Assembly (NCBI RefSeq): GCF_002812125.1 | Contig: NZ_NPDQ01000004.1 | Coordinates: 124,001-188,000 of the forward strand | Direction: 5' to 3' | DNA: 64,000 nucleotides | Source: Leptospira brenneri | GTDB taxonomy: Bacteria > Spirochaetota > Leptospiria > Leptospirales > Leptospiraceae | The notes under the pieces: generated by a model | What the model saw: the letters and a program-made list of their open reading frames with translations, nothing else | Told to the model about the DNA's origin: nothing | The model's database searches: none | Shown: positions 1 to 9,391 of the stretch, piece after piece | Layout: each line of letters starts with the position of its first letter | How positions within the stretch are numbered: position 1 is the first letter of the stretch | Made by a program: the position numbers and the translations under genes

Positions 1-1
1 T

Positions 2-1006
2 GGTGAGTGGAAACAATTAAGTAAGTTCCGGGATAAAAAGGGAGTCTACCGGGTTTTGTTTAGACCATTTGCGACAAATATGGATTCAACTGGGAGTTTA
101 TATTTCGTTGATTTTGGGAAACACCGGATTGATATTTTTTCACAAAAAAATTACCTACTCACCAATTTGGACTTAAAAATTGAATCTGTGGATACATCCG
201 GATTTCCTGACATTCATATTTATACTAGAGTTCGTAATCGTGCAGGAAAAGAGATTGTCGGAATTGATCGTTTGAGTTTTCGAATTTTTGAAAACGATAA
301 TATGACTCCTCTTTTTTCCTTAGCCAGGAAAAACAAACTAAATGACAAGCTAACCGTTGCTATGATTTACGAAAATAGTGAAGGTTTAAAAAAATCAAAA
401 TTAGCTTTAGAAGATGGGTTATTTCCTTTTTTTCGCTCTTTGCGTGATACTGACAAAATTTCTTTGTACCGAGCAGGAAAGGATAGTAATTTAATATTAC
501 CAGAAACGGTTTCCTTACGAGACATTTTAGCAAAAATAAGAGACAGCGTTCCGGAAGAAAAATTTAATTTCGGGAAAGCAAGTATTGCTGCACTTCAAAA
601 ACTTTCGTTAGAAACGGGACCAAAAGCACTTGTTTATTTGGTTTCTGGAGAAAGTAGAGAAGATAGTTTTTTACAATACCAAAAGTCCAGAATTGTTGCT
701 TTTGCTAAAGCTCATTCCATTCCTATTTATGTTTTAACAGTAAATCCAAATCTATCCTTAGAAGAGTCATGGTCTGACATGACGGGATCCACAAACGGTC
801 GGTATATTGTTTTGGACGGCGAAGGAGAAGAAAGAGAGTTATATAAACAATTGAAGTCACATATTGACTACAGATACATTCTTTCTTATAAAACGGATAC
901 GAATCCAGAACTAATCAATCGATATATTAAACTTGCGATTGGAGTGGAACATAGAGGAGTCAAAGGTAGAGATGAAGGAGGATATTTTGTTCCAGAACCT
1001 CGTTAA
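2..1006 (+). CDS. NHL/VWA-like protein, 3' part only
   Basis: The frame is open from base 2 with no stop, so the gene starts upstream of the window; the TTG at 56 is only an internal codon. 334 residues are visible. The first ~50 (DSTGSLYFVDFGKHRIDIF) look like the last blade of an NHL-type beta-propeller, where a D-x-x-G-x-x-Y-V-D pattern is typical. The rest (LTVAMIYENSEG, then PKALVYLVSGESRED and IPIYVLTVNP) has the alternating strand/helix pattern of a von Willebrand factor A fold, but I do not see a clean DxSxS MIDAS motif (MIYENSEG takes its place). It overlaps the next gene by 20 bases, so the two are probably cotranslated. Role unknown; a secreted or envelope sensing/binding protein is an inference. 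Confidence 0.7.
   Translation, partial: GEWKQLSKFRDKKGVYRVLFRPFATNMDSTGSLYFVDFGKHRIDIFSQKNYLLTNLDLKIESVDTSGFPDIHIYTRVRNRAGKEIVGIDRLSFRIFENDNMTPLFSLARKNKLNDKLTVAMIYENSEGLKKSKLALEDGLFPFFRSLRDTDKISLYRAGKDSNLILPETVSLRDILAKIRDSVPEEKFNFGKASIAALQKLSLETGPKALVYLVSGESREDSFLQYQKSRIVAFAKAHSIPIYVLTVNPNLSLEESWSDMTGSTNGRYIVLDGEGEERELYKQLKSHIDYRYILSYKTDTNPELINRYIKLAIGVEHRGVKGRDEGGYFVPEPR
976..981 (+). promoter_or_regulatory. Shine-Dalgarno that sets a TTG start
   Basis: AGGAGG at 976-981 lies five bases before TTG 987, in the frame of the TPR protein. Earlier in-frame starts (ATG 972, TTG 933) lack such a site. Starting at 987 also leaves a compact signal peptide, so 987 is preferred. Confidence 0.6.
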
Positions 1007-3023
1007 ATCTACATTTACCATTTTTTTATGGTTTGGACTTTTTTTATTTTTTTCCGTACTTAATGCGGAACCAAGTGCCTTGGAAGATATTGAAGAAGGG
1101 AGACGTCTACAAGCGGAAAACAATTGTAGAAAAGCCATCCAACTCTACCAATCTGCATTACAAAAAAATCATAACTCAATGGATGCGAAACTTGGAATAG
1201 CTGACTGCAGTTTTAAACTTGGTGCCTATCGTGAAAGTAAAAAATTCTATTTAGAAATTTTAAACCGAGATTCCAAACATATTCCAGCGGTGACAGGCCT
1301 TTCGGAAATTTATCTTTTGGATTCAGATTTTCCTTCTATCTCCAAACTCATTGACCCATTACTTTTAGAGTTTCCCAACCAAACTGCATTAAGAATTACG
1401 GAAGCTAAATCCTTACAAAAACAAGGTAAGTTAGATTCTGCCATCTACAAAATTAAAACTTTAGCAACAAAACTTGACTATCCATCGGATCTTTTACGTA
1501 TGTTGACTGAGTTATACTTCACAAAACAAAATTATTTAGATTCGCTGAATGCAGTTGATCAATATACAAAAAAAGAACCAAACGATCCAGAAGGTTTTGC
1601 CTTTAAGGCAAAAGTTCTTTTATATCAAAACTACTTTCAACCGAATCAATTAAAATCAGTATTACCTCTTGTAGAAGAAGCCCTTCAAAATTCGTTAAAT
1701 CTTGATCCAAAAGGAGAACAAGCAAGGCTCTATACTGTTTACCATGATATCATCTTATCAAATTCCCAATCAGACAAAGAAATCAAACGTAAAGCTTTTC
1801 GAACGATTTACGAACTTGCCAGAGAATTTCCAGATAACCAGTTTTATCACAGTTTAGAAGCAAATTTGGCATGGGAACTAGGTGAAGTAAAATTTGCAAC
1901 TTATCACTATAGACGAGCCTTACAATTAGATGATTTAGATGAAGTGTTACGTTTCGAAGCAGAAGAATATTCCATTCTTCAAGAAAAAGAAGAATCGAAA
2001 TTACGACGAGAACTAGGAGATTATAGAAGGGACCGGTTTTATTCTGAAAAACATTCTTTTTATCATAAAAGTTCCTTATTTCATTTAAAAAGAGCAAAAG
2101 ACTTAAGCCCACAGACACCAGTCATTCGAAAAGAACTTTTAGAGTTTTACAACCAAACCGGGGAAGCGGTCAAATATACCAATCTGCTATTACGTTTACG
2201 GGAAGAAGACCCCAACTCTTTTAAACTCCAAAACAAATTAGAATTCTCTATTAAGAGTCTGAAGGAATCCATTGAATTTAAAGAAGGATACCTTCAAGTT
2301 GATCCTAACCAAATTCAAGAAAATCTCATTCGTTACAGTCCTGAAGTTTATGTATTTGATTTGGAGTCCAGTTTGCCTTTCCCATATCATTTGCAAGCAG
2401 GTAGACTCCTTGGAGAAGCCTTACGTTACAACTTAAAACAAATCCAATCTGTACGCGTTGTCGACGGAAGCGAATTTAATCAAATTCGTAGTTCTCTTAA
2501 AGAAGTAAGTTATCATCCGTTTTCCCAAACTCTGCCGTTTGCTATTGATAATTTACATCTTTTGGATACGAAACGAAGGAATGCTGTAAAAATTCGTTAT
2601 ATTGTCCATGGGAAATACCAGATTAAGGATGGAGACATTCGTTTGGATGTTTCTTTATATGATAGAGATAGTTTGAAAGACATTGCCACTTGGTCAACAA
2701 ATCAAAGGGGACGAGATAGTTTACCGACTGTCATCCACCGAATCGGGGAAAGAATTAAAGAGATACTTCCGAAAGAGGGAAAGATTTTAAAAATTAAAAA
2801 AGACGAAGTCATTGTATCTTTAGGAAAGGACGACGGTTTACAAAAAAATTCTAAATTAGAATTCCAAAGGAAAGGAAAAACCTTATTTCAAGGAGAGATC
2901 ATTGAATTAGGTAAATCGATTTCTTCCATAAAACCAAATATACGTGGTTGGGAAAAGGAACTTGCAACTGGGGATGATGTTATTCTTCCCAAGGACCCTG
3001 GTAAAGAGAAGAAAGATAAGTAA
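987..3023 (+). CDS. Exported TPR-repeat protein with FlgT/CsgG-like C-terminal region
   Basis: 678 residues from TTG 987. Residues 1-27 form a signal peptide (basic K, then a Phe/Leu-rich core, ending near VLNAE), so the protein is probably periplasmic or envelope-attached. A long helical region (about 30-440) carries TPR-like repeats, for example NCRKAIQLYQSALQKNHNSM and GEVKFATYHYRRALQLD. The last ~220 residues first contain a domain pairing AGRLLGEALRYNL with IRYIVHGKYQIKDGDIRLDV, reminiscent of CsgG/LpoB-type envelope proteins. A small beta-rich tail follows (GKILKIKKDEVIVSLGKDDGL), resembling the FlgT C-terminal domain. That assignment is by eye and tentative. It overlaps the upstream gene by 20 bases and the convergent gene at 2980 by 44 bases. 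Confidence 0.7.
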   Translation: MFQNLVKSTFTIFLWFGLFLFFSVLNAEPSALEDIEEGRRLQAENNCRKAIQLYQSALQKNHNSMDAKLGIADCSFKLGAYRESKKFYLEILNRDSKHIPAVTGLSEIYLLDSDFPSISKLIDPLLLEFPNQTALRITEAKSLQKQGKLDSAIYKIKTLATKLDYPSDLLRMLTELYFTKQNYLDSLNAVDQYTKKEPNDPEGFAFKAKVLLYQNYFQPNQLKSVLPLVEEALQNSLNLDPKGEQARLYTVYHDIILSNSQSDKEIKRKAFRTIYELAREFPDNQFYHSLEANLAWELGEVKFATYHYRRALQLDDLDEVLRFEAEEYSILQEKEESKLRRELGDYRRDRFYSEKHSFYHKSSLFHLKRAKDLSPQTPVIRKELLEFYNQTGEAVKYTNLLLRLREEDPNSFKLQNKLEFSIKSLKESIEFKEGYLQVDPNQIQENLIRYSPEVYVFDLESSLPFPYHLQAGRLLGEALRYNLKQIQSVRVVDGSEFNQIRSSLKEVSYHPFSQTLPFAIDNLHLLDTKRRNAVKIRYIVHGKYQIKDGDIRLDVSLYDRDSLKDIATWSTNQRGRDSLPTVIHRIGERIKEILPKEGKILKIKKDEVIVSLGKDDGLQKNSKLEFQRKGKTLFQGEIIELGKSISSIKPNIRGWEKELATGDDVILPKDPGKEKKDK

Positions 3024-3537
3024 GAAGATCATCTGAAATTCGTTTTTCTTTTTCTAAAGTCAGATCACAAATTTCCAATTGGCAACTGGTTCCTTTAATA
3101 TAAATAGAGGCGACACCTTCCCTAAGGAAACAGTCTTTTAAGATAGGTTTTAGTTTATAGAATTCTTCTTTTTCTAAATAGATTGGAACTTCTGAAAACG
3201 TATAATTGGAAGTAATTTTTTGAATCCCAGGATTTGGAGTTTTCTTCCATTCTAAATCAATGTTTGGATAAAAATAAAACTTCCCCAGTTCATAACGAAG
3301 TTCCCCAAAGGATAGTTTTTTTTCTGTATCTTTTCCTTCGCATCTCAAATAACCAGAATCAGTTGGTATTCTATCAGCAAAACGAATTAGAACCTGACCA
3401 ATATCTTTAGGATTCTGTTTTAAATCTAAAACCAAAACTTGAGGAATACCTAGTTTTCTGGATTCCTCATTAATTCTTTCTATGGCTTCAGGGCTTAGAT
3501 TTAAACTTTGTTTTTTTTTAAAGAAAAACCAGTTCAT
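2980..3537 (-). CDS. Hypothetical protein with weak HesB/Nfu-like features
   Basis: 185 residues, soluble, no signal peptide, ATG start. I do not firmly recognise it. The first ~90 residues begin LNLSPEAIERINEESRKLG, which resembles the start of the HesB/IscA fold, but the conserved cysteine triad is absent. The middle has WKKTPNPGIQKI, reminiscent of the TPNP motif that opens the Nfu N-terminal domain, and the later REGVASIYIKG segment resembles that domain's GVxSVFIG strand. The only cysteines are LRCEG, KDCFL and SCQLEIC. It may be a scaffold-like fold that has lost metal binding. Its 3' end overlaps the convergent TPR gene by 44 bases. It lies 18 bases downstream of mgsA on the same strand, so cotranscription is likely. 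Confidence 0.55.
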   Translation of the reverse strand: MNWFFFKKKQSLNLSPEAIERINEESRKLGIPQVLVLDLKQNPKDIGQVLIRFADRIPTDSGYLRCEGKDTEKKLSFGELRYELGKFYFYPNIDLEWKKTPNPGIQKITSNYTFSEVPIYLEKEEFYKLKPILKDCFLREGVASIYIKGTSCQLEICDLTLEKEKRISDDLLTYLSSLYQGPWEE

Positions 3538-3555
3538 TCTTCAGCAAACAATCGT

Positions 3556-3990
3556 TTAGTTCTTTGATGGAATTCTTGATCCATAATCAATCAACTGTCT
3601 ACTGTATTCAGTTTCCATTAAAGGAGAAGAGATTAAAAAATCGGCACTAGAGCGATTGCATGCCATCGGAATGTTATAAAGTACTGCAATTCTTAGTAAT
3701 GCCTTAACATCTGGATCGTGAGGTTGTGCGGAAAGCGGATCCCAGAAAAAGACCATAAAGTCAATTCCATCTTCTACAATCTTTGATCCAATTTGTTGGT
3801 CTCCCCCAAGTGGTCCGGATATGAAACGAAAAACAGGAAGCCCAATTTGTTCATGAATCAGTTTCCCAGTCGTCCCTGTAGCCGAAAGGTGGTGTTTGCT
3901 TAAAGTTCCTTTATTATATTTCACCCAGTCCAATAAATCATCTTTTCTGTTATCATGAGCGATGAGGACGATCTTTTTGGTGATTTCCAT
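3556..3990 (-). CDS. mgsA: Methylglyoxal synthase
   Basis: 144 residues from ATG 3990; an alternative ATG at 4011 would add seven residues, and neither has a strong ribosome-binding site. It converts dihydroxyacetone phosphate to methylglyoxal and phosphate in the cytosol, a bypass that frees phosphate from triose phosphates. Family signatures are complete: VLIAHD near the start, ATGTTG (phosphate binding), SGPLGGDQQIG (with the catalytic Asp of the GGDQQ motif), FFWDPL, QPHDPDVKALLRIA and the conserved Asn of MACNRSSADF. Length matches the ~150-residue family. It lies just upstream of the Nfu/HesB-like hypothetical on the same strand. Confidence 0.93.
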   Translation of the reverse strand: MEITKKIVLIAHDNRKDDLLDWVKYNKGTLSKHHLSATGTTGKLIHEQIGLPVFRFISGPLGGDQQIGSKIVEDGIDFMVFFWDPLSAQPHDPDVKALLRIAVLYNIPMACNRSSADFLISSPLMETEYSRQLIDYGSRIPSKN

Positions 3991-4062
3991 TTTTCTTTGA
4001 ATTAGTACCATAGATTGATAGTTCTTGCCAATATCTAGGATTCAAGGAAAGTTTCCCTGTAA

Positions 4063-4869
4063 ATGAAATTTCCTAGTTTATTTTTATCGATTTCTTTGAT
4101 TTTCCTAGGAAGTTATTCCCTTAGTTCCAAAGACAATAAACCATCCGCGTCTGCAGAAACTCGAGTGGAGTCAATTCTACCTACGGCCCCGGAATCTGGT
4201 TCTCCTTGGGGAGATGATGCTTCCAAACTAGAATCCATTTCTATCCTCAATTTAATTGATGAAAAAAATTCGCAAAAACGTTGGCAAGATGCGAACAAAG
4301 AATACTCTACGGCGATCGATCAGTTTGAACTAGGTAGAAAAACAATCGAGAAAAACAGGGAAGAATCCAAAAAAGAAGTTTTCTACGAAGATCGTTATGA
4401 ATGGCAAAAACAAATTCGAAGGGAAAATAAAGAAAAGGAATTTCAAAAACAAATCTTTGACTTAAGATCCCAAACCGTTGCGAAATTGATAAAAGGTATG
4501 AACCTATTGGATAAGATAGAAAATCCAAAGGTAAAAGAAAGTGCCCCCTACTTAGATTTAAAATCTGGAATTTACCGAGAGTACATCAAACACCAAGAAG
4601 CTTTTAAAAATTATCTACAAGTGATTGATTTCACCGAGCGATATATGGAACTTTCTTCAAAAAATGAAGCGGAAGCAGAACCACATCGCCTCCTTGCTTT
4701 GTCCTATGAAAAAATGGAACAAACAGCATTAAAATCCAAAAATCAAGAACTCTATTACGAGTTTAAGGAACTAAAGAAAAAACATTTATTGCGATTTGCT
4801 GAAATCCACTATGGTCGCGAATCGAAAGAATATGCTGGAATCGAAGAAAAAGTAGGAAAAGACTTTTAA
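4063..4869 (+). CDS. Exported alpha-helical protein, possible FcpA/FcpB-type flagellar sheath relative
   Basis: 268 residues. Residues 1-~22 form a signal peptide (MKFPSLFLSISLIFLGSYS). A low-complexity Ser/Ala/Glu segment follows, then an almost entirely helical, highly charged body (EYSTAIDQFELGRKTIEKN, RYEWQKQIRRENKEKEF). The C-terminal half has TPR-like helices (AFKNYLQVIDFTERYMEL, AEPHRLLALSYEKMEQ). A secreted, Lys/Glu-rich helical protein of this size is the architecture known for the Leptospira flagellar coiling proteins FcpA and FcpB, but I cannot confirm homology by eye and a generic periplasmic TPR-like protein is equally possible. Its stop shares a TTAA with the convergent gene (4866-4869). 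Confidence 0.6.
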   Translation: MKFPSLFLSISLIFLGSYSLSSKDNKPSASAETRVESILPTAPESGSPWGDDASKLESISILNLIDEKNSQKRWQDANKEYSTAIDQFELGRKTIEKNREESKKEVFYEDRYEWQKQIRRENKEKEFQKQIFDLRSQTVAKLIKGMNLLDKIENPKVKESAPYLDLKSGIYREYIKHQEAFKNYLQVIDFTERYMELSSKNEAEAEPHRLLALSYEKMEQTALKSKNQELYYEFKELKKKHLLRFAEIHYGRESKEYAGIEEKVGKDF

Positions 4870-5696
4870 ATCAAACCAAGTTTCTTTTTGAGAGATTTGT
4901 TTTCTTCTACTAGTTCTTTAATCTCTTGTTCCGTGTATTCAAAAAGACGGTCTTGTGCTCTTAATATTTTATCCAGGTTCATTTCTTCGATTCTGGAATA
5001 GTTTAATACTTGTTCTGTTGCTTTTTGTAGTTCTAAAGCTTGTTTTAATTCCTTTTCACGAAGTTCATCAAGTTTTTGGCTGGCTTTCACACGTTCATGA
5101 AGTTCAATCAGCTCTTGATTTTTCATATCATTGACTTTTTCTAAAGCTGTACTGATCCCTGCTTGGGATCGTTTTACCAATTCTTCATACTGCAAAATAG
5201 AACGTAAGGCTTCATTTTCCTTTTTGGATTCTTCATATTCTTGGTGGGCCAAAGAAAATACACCCTCAAAGAACCCGACATTTTCTAAACAAGAATTACC
5301 AATATCTAACGCAGCTGCTTTGTAAGATTCCGATTGGATAGTTCGATCTAAAATCATCCGCAATTCTCTAACATGGAGAGGATTCTCCAAAACCAAATAT
5401 TTCGGTTGTGACTGAACCGCTGCTTGGATTTGATCTGCTCCATCAGGGGAAGAAATCAGAATCAAAGAAACAAAAGGACTTCCTTCGAAGGAAGTGGCTA
5501 TGGTCTGTTGGATTTTATTCCATTCAAGCAATGTAACCTGAAGAAATAAAATATGAATATCATTCGGAGTGATCGCAATACGATCAATCTCACTCAAGTC
5601 CATTTGGTTGACTTGGATCTTGATTTTTGAATGTTTCCAGAGCTCTACCGGAAAAGCGCGCCCCTCAGAAAGATTCCAAATATAAGATGTTTTCAA
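4866..5696 (-). CDS. Pseudo-receiver domain with long coiled coil
   Basis: 276 residues from TTG 5696, which is supported by an AGAGGAG ribosome-binding site seven bases upstream; the next in-frame ATG (residue 32) would cut into the first domain. Residues ~1-125 have the order of a response-regulator receiver (strands at HILFLQV, FVSLILISS and KYLVLENP). The phosphoacceptor Asp is replaced (FLQVT) and the usual Lys-Pro after strand 5 is Asn-Pro, so phosphorylation is unlikely. Residues ~155-276 are a continuous coiled coil rich in Glu/Lys/Leu, ending ELVEENKSLKKKLGLI. A scaffold or localisation role is an inference. Confidence 0.65.
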   Translation of the reverse strand: MKTSYIWNLSEGRAFPVELWKHSKIKIQVNQMDLSEIDRIAITPNDIHILFLQVTLLEWNKIQQTIATSFEGSPFVSLILISSPDGADQIQAAVQSQPKYLVLENPLHVRELRMILDRTIQSESYKAAALDIGNSCLENVGFFEGVFSLAHQEYEESKKENEALRSILQYEELVKRSQAGISTALEKVNDMKNQELIELHERVKASQKLDELREKELKQALELQKATEQVLNYSRIEEMNLDKILRAQDRLFEYTEQEIKELVEENKSLKKKLGLI

Positions 5697-5766
5697 ACCA
5701 GATCTCCTCTATTTCCAACTGATTCTATAGGACCGTAGTGAGAGGAATTTTCTAGCAAATTTTATC

Positions 5767-7359
5767 TCATTTGTCTTTTCGGAAGCGATTTTTTATCAAT
5801 TCGATCCTATCAGAAAGGCGATCCCGAAACCGAAAATAAAAACCCAAACGAATCCTGATCGGCTCTGGCAATTTAGCATCAGTACGCGAAATCATAATGT
5901 ATATAGACAAGGAAGCAATCACAATATTTGCAGACCAAGGGCCTACCCAATCAGGAACATTTTCTTTGTAAGAAATACCTGATCCAAATATAAAAAAAGT
6001 ATAATAGATCAAAAGAAAAATAACGGCTAAGGTGAAACTCATTCCTTTTCCCGAACGTTTGACAACAAGACCCAAAGGAAAAGATAGAAAAAAGAAAATT
6101 TGGCAAGAAATCGGTGTGGCAAAACGTTTGTGAATTTCCACATTGAAACCAGTCAGAGTTTTTTTGGATTCGTTTAAAAGTTCAGAAAGTTGAGTGAACA
6201 GGGCAAACTTTTGAGCCATATCCTCTTGGCTGCCTGAACTTGCTCCAATGATGAGCTCATACTTAAACTGCTCTACCATTTGTTTGAGCCCACCCACTCC
6301 TTTGATGGAAAGACCATATTCTTTCAAAATTTCTAAACCCGGAATTTTTTCTAGTCCTTCCGATTCGATTGCATTACGAATCTCAAATAACATCGGTAAG
6401 GAAAAAGTATCCGGTTTTACGTTGATACTCATTGTTTTTGTATCTTTTTTTGCCGGAGTATTGTAATCCATCTCTCCATCCATAAAGTTTGTGATCCCTA
6501 TGGCATTTGTTTCTGGATCCCACTCAATTACATATCCCTTTCGCAAACGAACAGACTTTTCATATTCTCCGCTTAGATTTTTTTTCTCAACTAACAACCC
6601 TTCTCTGGCATTTATAATTTGTAACATTTTAGATCCACCCATCGGAACTGCCAAATTATTTACCATAATGATATCTGTCCCATCTGCGGAGATTGCCCAT
6701 TCACGGATTTGAACGTTACTTAAATTTCCACTTTCATCAATCCCACCAGAATACATGGTTCTTCCCTTTTCAGAAAAGAAATCTTGAGTTTTATCTCCAG
6801 AAAATTGTCCAGGTTGAATGGCAAGTAACGGATTGTAAGTGGCAATCCAATTATCAAAATCCTTCATCTTACGAGTGTTTTCTGGTCCTAAATAAAAATT
6901 TAAGTAACCAACAATTAAGGTCATTAAAAAGCCAAAAACTAGAAAATTGGAATATATGTATGGAAAGGAAACACCTGAAGCTCGCATGGCTGTAATTTCG
7001 GAATCGCCAGACAACCGTCCAGCAGCCATAATTCCCGACATCAAACAAGCCATAGGTATTGTCATGGGAAGTGTATTTCCAAAAACATATCCCATATAGT
7101 CAAGAAGTCGAAAAAAATCGACTCCCTTACCCACAAAAAGTCCAATCATCTTTTGGATGGCAACAGCCATATAGATCATCGTAAAAAAGGATAAAGCCAC
7201 AAGAAAAGGGCTCAAAATTTCTTTTAGAATATAAATTCGAAGGATAGATGGTTTAAAACGTTTCCATTTTCCTAAACGATCCGTATCCACCATAAAGCCT
7301 GGTGGTAAATCATCTTTCGAAAAAACACGAACCGTCCTTAAGTCAACCGGTTTAGACAA
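5767..7359 (-). CDS. LptF/LptG-family lipopolysaccharide export permease (YjgP/YjgQ)
   Basis: 530 residues from TTG 7359, which has an AAGGA ribosome-binding site seven bases upstream and overlaps the miaB stop by eight bases. The family forms the inner-membrane part of the Lpt bridge that extracts LPS with LptB. N-terminal membrane segments ([20 protein letters not shown], then [20 protein letters not shown] with the family's [16 protein letters not shown] coupling region) precede a periplasmic beta-rich domain. The last membrane segments follow ([20 protein letters not shown] and onward). Known members are about 360-390 residues; this one is ~150 longer, with an extra helical region around residues 300-410 between the periplasmic domain and the last membrane helices. 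Only one such gene is visible, whereas LptF and LptG usually pair; which of the two it is cannot be decided here. Confidence 0.85.
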   Translation of the reverse strand: MSKPVDLRTVRVFSKDDLPPGFMVDTDRLGKWKRFKPSILRIYILKEILSPFLVALSFFTMIYMAVAIQKMIGLFVGKGVDFFRLLDYMGYVFGNTLPMTIPMACLMSGIMAAGRLSGDSEITAMRASGVSFPYIYSNFLVFGFLMTLIVGYLNFYLGPENTRKMKDFDNWIATYNPLLAIQPGQFSGDKTQDFFSEKGRTMYSGGIDESGNLSNVQIREWAISADGTDIIMVNNLAVPMGGSKMLQIINAREGLLVEKKNLSGEYEKSVRLRKGYVIEWDPETNAIGITNFMDGEMDYNTPAKKDTKTMSINVKPDTFSLPMLFEIRNAIESEGLEKIPGLEILKEYGLSIKGVGGLKQMVEQFKYELIIGASSGSQEDMAQKFALFTQLSELLNESKKTLTGFNVEIHKRFATPISCQIFFFLSFPLGLVVKRSGKGMSFTLAVIFLLIYYTFFIFGSGISYKENVPDWVGPWSANIVIASLSIYIMISRTDAKLPEPIRIRLGFYFRFRDRLSDRIELIKNRFRKDK

Positions 7360-8728
7360 CTAGTTTTCCTTTTAAAGTGGCACTAGTAGCCGATTCTACT
7401 TTGACCTTCACAATTTTTCCAATCCAATCAGAAAGATCTGTAGAGCCTCCTTCTGGAATTGGGAAAACAATCATCCTTCCGCAATGAGAACGACCACATA
7501 ACTCAAGTTTTGATTTTTTTGAAGTATTTTCGATAAGGACTGAAAACTCTTGGCCAATTTTTGACTGGTTCTTTTCATGTGAGATTTTCGTTTGTAATTC
7601 CACGAGTTCAATGAGTCTTTTACTTTTGGTTTCTTCAGAAACATCATCCATAAACTTCCGTTTTGCGATCGTTCCCTCTCGTTCAGAATACTTAAACATA
7701 TAAGACATATCAAATTTAACTTTTGAAACAACTTCTAAAGTTTCACGAAACTCTTCTTCTGTTTCACCAGGAAAACCCACAATGATATCCGAAGTAATTC
7801 CGATATCAGGAATTCGGCTTTGGATGCTTGCCACCAAATCCAAATACTCCTCTTTTGTGTAACTTCGTTTCATATCTCTTAGCACTTTGGAACTTCCAGC
7901 TTGCAAAGGCATATGAATTTGAGAAGAAAACCTTTCCTCTTTAGCCATTAAGGAAATTAAATGGTCAGGAAAATCTTTAGGATGTGGGCTAGTGAAACGA
8001 ACCCTTTCGATTGTAGTCTCAGCTAATATTTTTTCCACGAGCGCGCAGAAGTCTGTATTTTCATAAGAATAACTATTTACGTTCTGACCAAGAAGTGTGA
8101 CTTGTTTGACTCCCATCGCTTCTAACTGAAGGATCTCTGTCACAATGGAACCTGGTTCGCGGCTCCGTTCTCTTCCTCTGGTATAAGGAACCACACAAAA
8201 AGTACAAAAGTTATTACAGCCTCTCATGATGGTGACAAAGGCTTGGATTCCATTAACAACTTTCGGTTCTAATTCATCATAAGTTTCTGTTCGAGAAAGA
8301 CGTGTTAGTTGAACATCTCGTTCCCCACCTCTGATCTTTTGTATGAGTTCTGGTAGAGTTCTATAATTGTCAGGACCAACAATTAGGTCCAAAGGAAGTT
8401 CTTGATGGAAAAGATCTTCCCCTAAGTTCTGAGCCATACAACCAAGGACACCAATGACAAGGTTTGGATTTTTTTTCTTTAAATAACCGAGAGACTGCAA
8501 CCTACCATAAATTTTGGCGTGAGCGTTTTCTCTGACGGCACAGGTATTCAGAAAGATGATATCACTGTCTTCGATCGTTTCTGCGGATTCGTAATTTTCT
8601 TTTCGAAATAATTCCTTAACAATCCCAGAATCGTATTCATTCATCTGGCACCCATAGGTCTCCACATAGACCTTTCCCAATTGGATAGGACTTTCTGCGA
8701 CTGGTGTTTCTGTCAAGGATGGGTTCAT
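7352..8728 (-). CDS. miaB: tRNA-2-methylthio-N6-dimethylallyladenosine synthase
   Basis: 458 residues, typical family length. It adds the 2-methylthio group to i6A37 of tRNAs reading UNN codons, using two 4Fe-4S clusters and SAM. The N-terminal UPF0004 domain holds three cluster cysteines ([31 protein letters not shown]). The radical-SAM core has the CxxxCxxC motif in [10 protein letters not shown], followed by [11 protein letters not shown], which favours MiaB over RimO or MtaB. The C-terminal ~60 residues fit a TRAM domain. It is followed by the LptF/G-type permease with an eight-base overlap, so the two are translationally coupled. A J-like gene diverges upstream. Confidence 0.93.
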   Translation of the reverse strand: MNPSLTETPVAESPIQLGKVYVETYGCQMNEYDSGIVKELFRKENYESAETIEDSDIIFLNTCAVRENAHAKIYGRLQSLGYLKKKNPNLVIGVLGCMAQNLGEDLFHQELPLDLIVGPDNYRTLPELIQKIRGGERDVQLTRLSRTETYDELEPKVVNGIQAFVTIMRGCNNFCTFCVVPYTRGRERSREPGSIVTEILQLEAMGVKQVTLLGQNVNSYSYENTDFCALVEKILAETTIERVRFTSPHPKDFPDHLISLMAKEERFSSQIHMPLQAGSSKVLRDMKRSYTKEEYLDLVASIQSRIPDIGITSDIIVGFPGETEEEFRETLEVVSKVKFDMSYMFKYSEREGTIAKRKFMDDVSEETKSKRLIELVELQTKISHEKNQSKIGQEFSVLIENTSKKSKLELCGRSHCGRMIVFPIPEGGSTDLSDWIGKIVKVKVESATSATLKGKLVV

Positions 8729-8791
8729 AATGATATGTTTTTCCAGAAAATTTCCTTGTAAAGCAAAGAAGATAGGGACTAAAAAGAGTAT

Positions 8792-9391
8792 ATGACCTGG
8801 ACAAAACGGGAAACCTTCTACGCAATTTTAGGGGTTACAAAAGAATCCACTCCCGAGACCATTGAGGCGATCTACCTAAAGGAATTAGAGTTTTGGGAAA
8901 GATTAGATCAGGCGGGAATTCCAGAGGCAAAGGAGAAAATCCTAGAACTAACACGGGCCTACCTGACCTTAAGCGACCCCAAAAAAAGAAAGGACTATGA
9001 TTCGAGTTTGGATTTTGAATTTGTCCTTCTGGATGGAAAGGCAAAAGATCCCGAGATGGAAGAAGCTTATGATGTCTACCGCTTAGGTCACAACAAAACC
9101 TACCAGGAAATCTTAATTGAGTTTGCCAAGTTTCGAGAAGAAATGGGAGACACACTTTGGGTTCTTAAAAAAACCACAGTGTATATGGTTTTGAACTTAC
9201 TTCTGTATTCAGGGCTCATCTTAGCCCATTCCCTTTGGAACGAAAATCTAGAAAATGAAAAACATTGGATCGACTATACCTCTGGTTGGGGTTCTGGGGT
9301 CTTTCTCATTTGCAGTGGGATTGGGTATTTAATTTTCCGATTCCGCTTTCTCAAAAAAGGACTAGAGAAGCGGAAGGAAAAAAGAAATTAA
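8792..9391 (+). CDS. Membrane-anchored J-like protein lacking HPD
   Basis: 199 residues. Residues 5-72 match a DnaJ J-domain outline: [22 protein letters not shown] for helices I and II, then [21 protein letters not shown] for helices III and IV. The loop that should carry His-Pro-Asp reads FWERLDQAG, so the motif that stimulates Hsp70 ATPase is absent. Two membrane helices follow (about 128-148 and 167-185), ending in a basic tail. The domain probably faces the cytosol. Whether it acts on DnaK at all is doubtful; an HPD-less J-like adaptor is the best description. Its stop shares a TTAA with the convergent DUF1574 gene. Confidence 0.75.
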   Translation: MTWTKRETFYAILGVTKESTPETIEAIYLKELEFWERLDQAGIPEAKEKILELTRAYLTLSDPKKRKDYDSSLDFEFVLLDGKAKDPEMEEAYDVYRLGHNKTYQEILIEFAKFREEMGDTLWVLKKTTVYMVLNLLLYSGLILAHSLWNENLENEKHWIDYTSGWGSGVFLICSGIGYLIFRFRFLKKGLEKRKEKRN

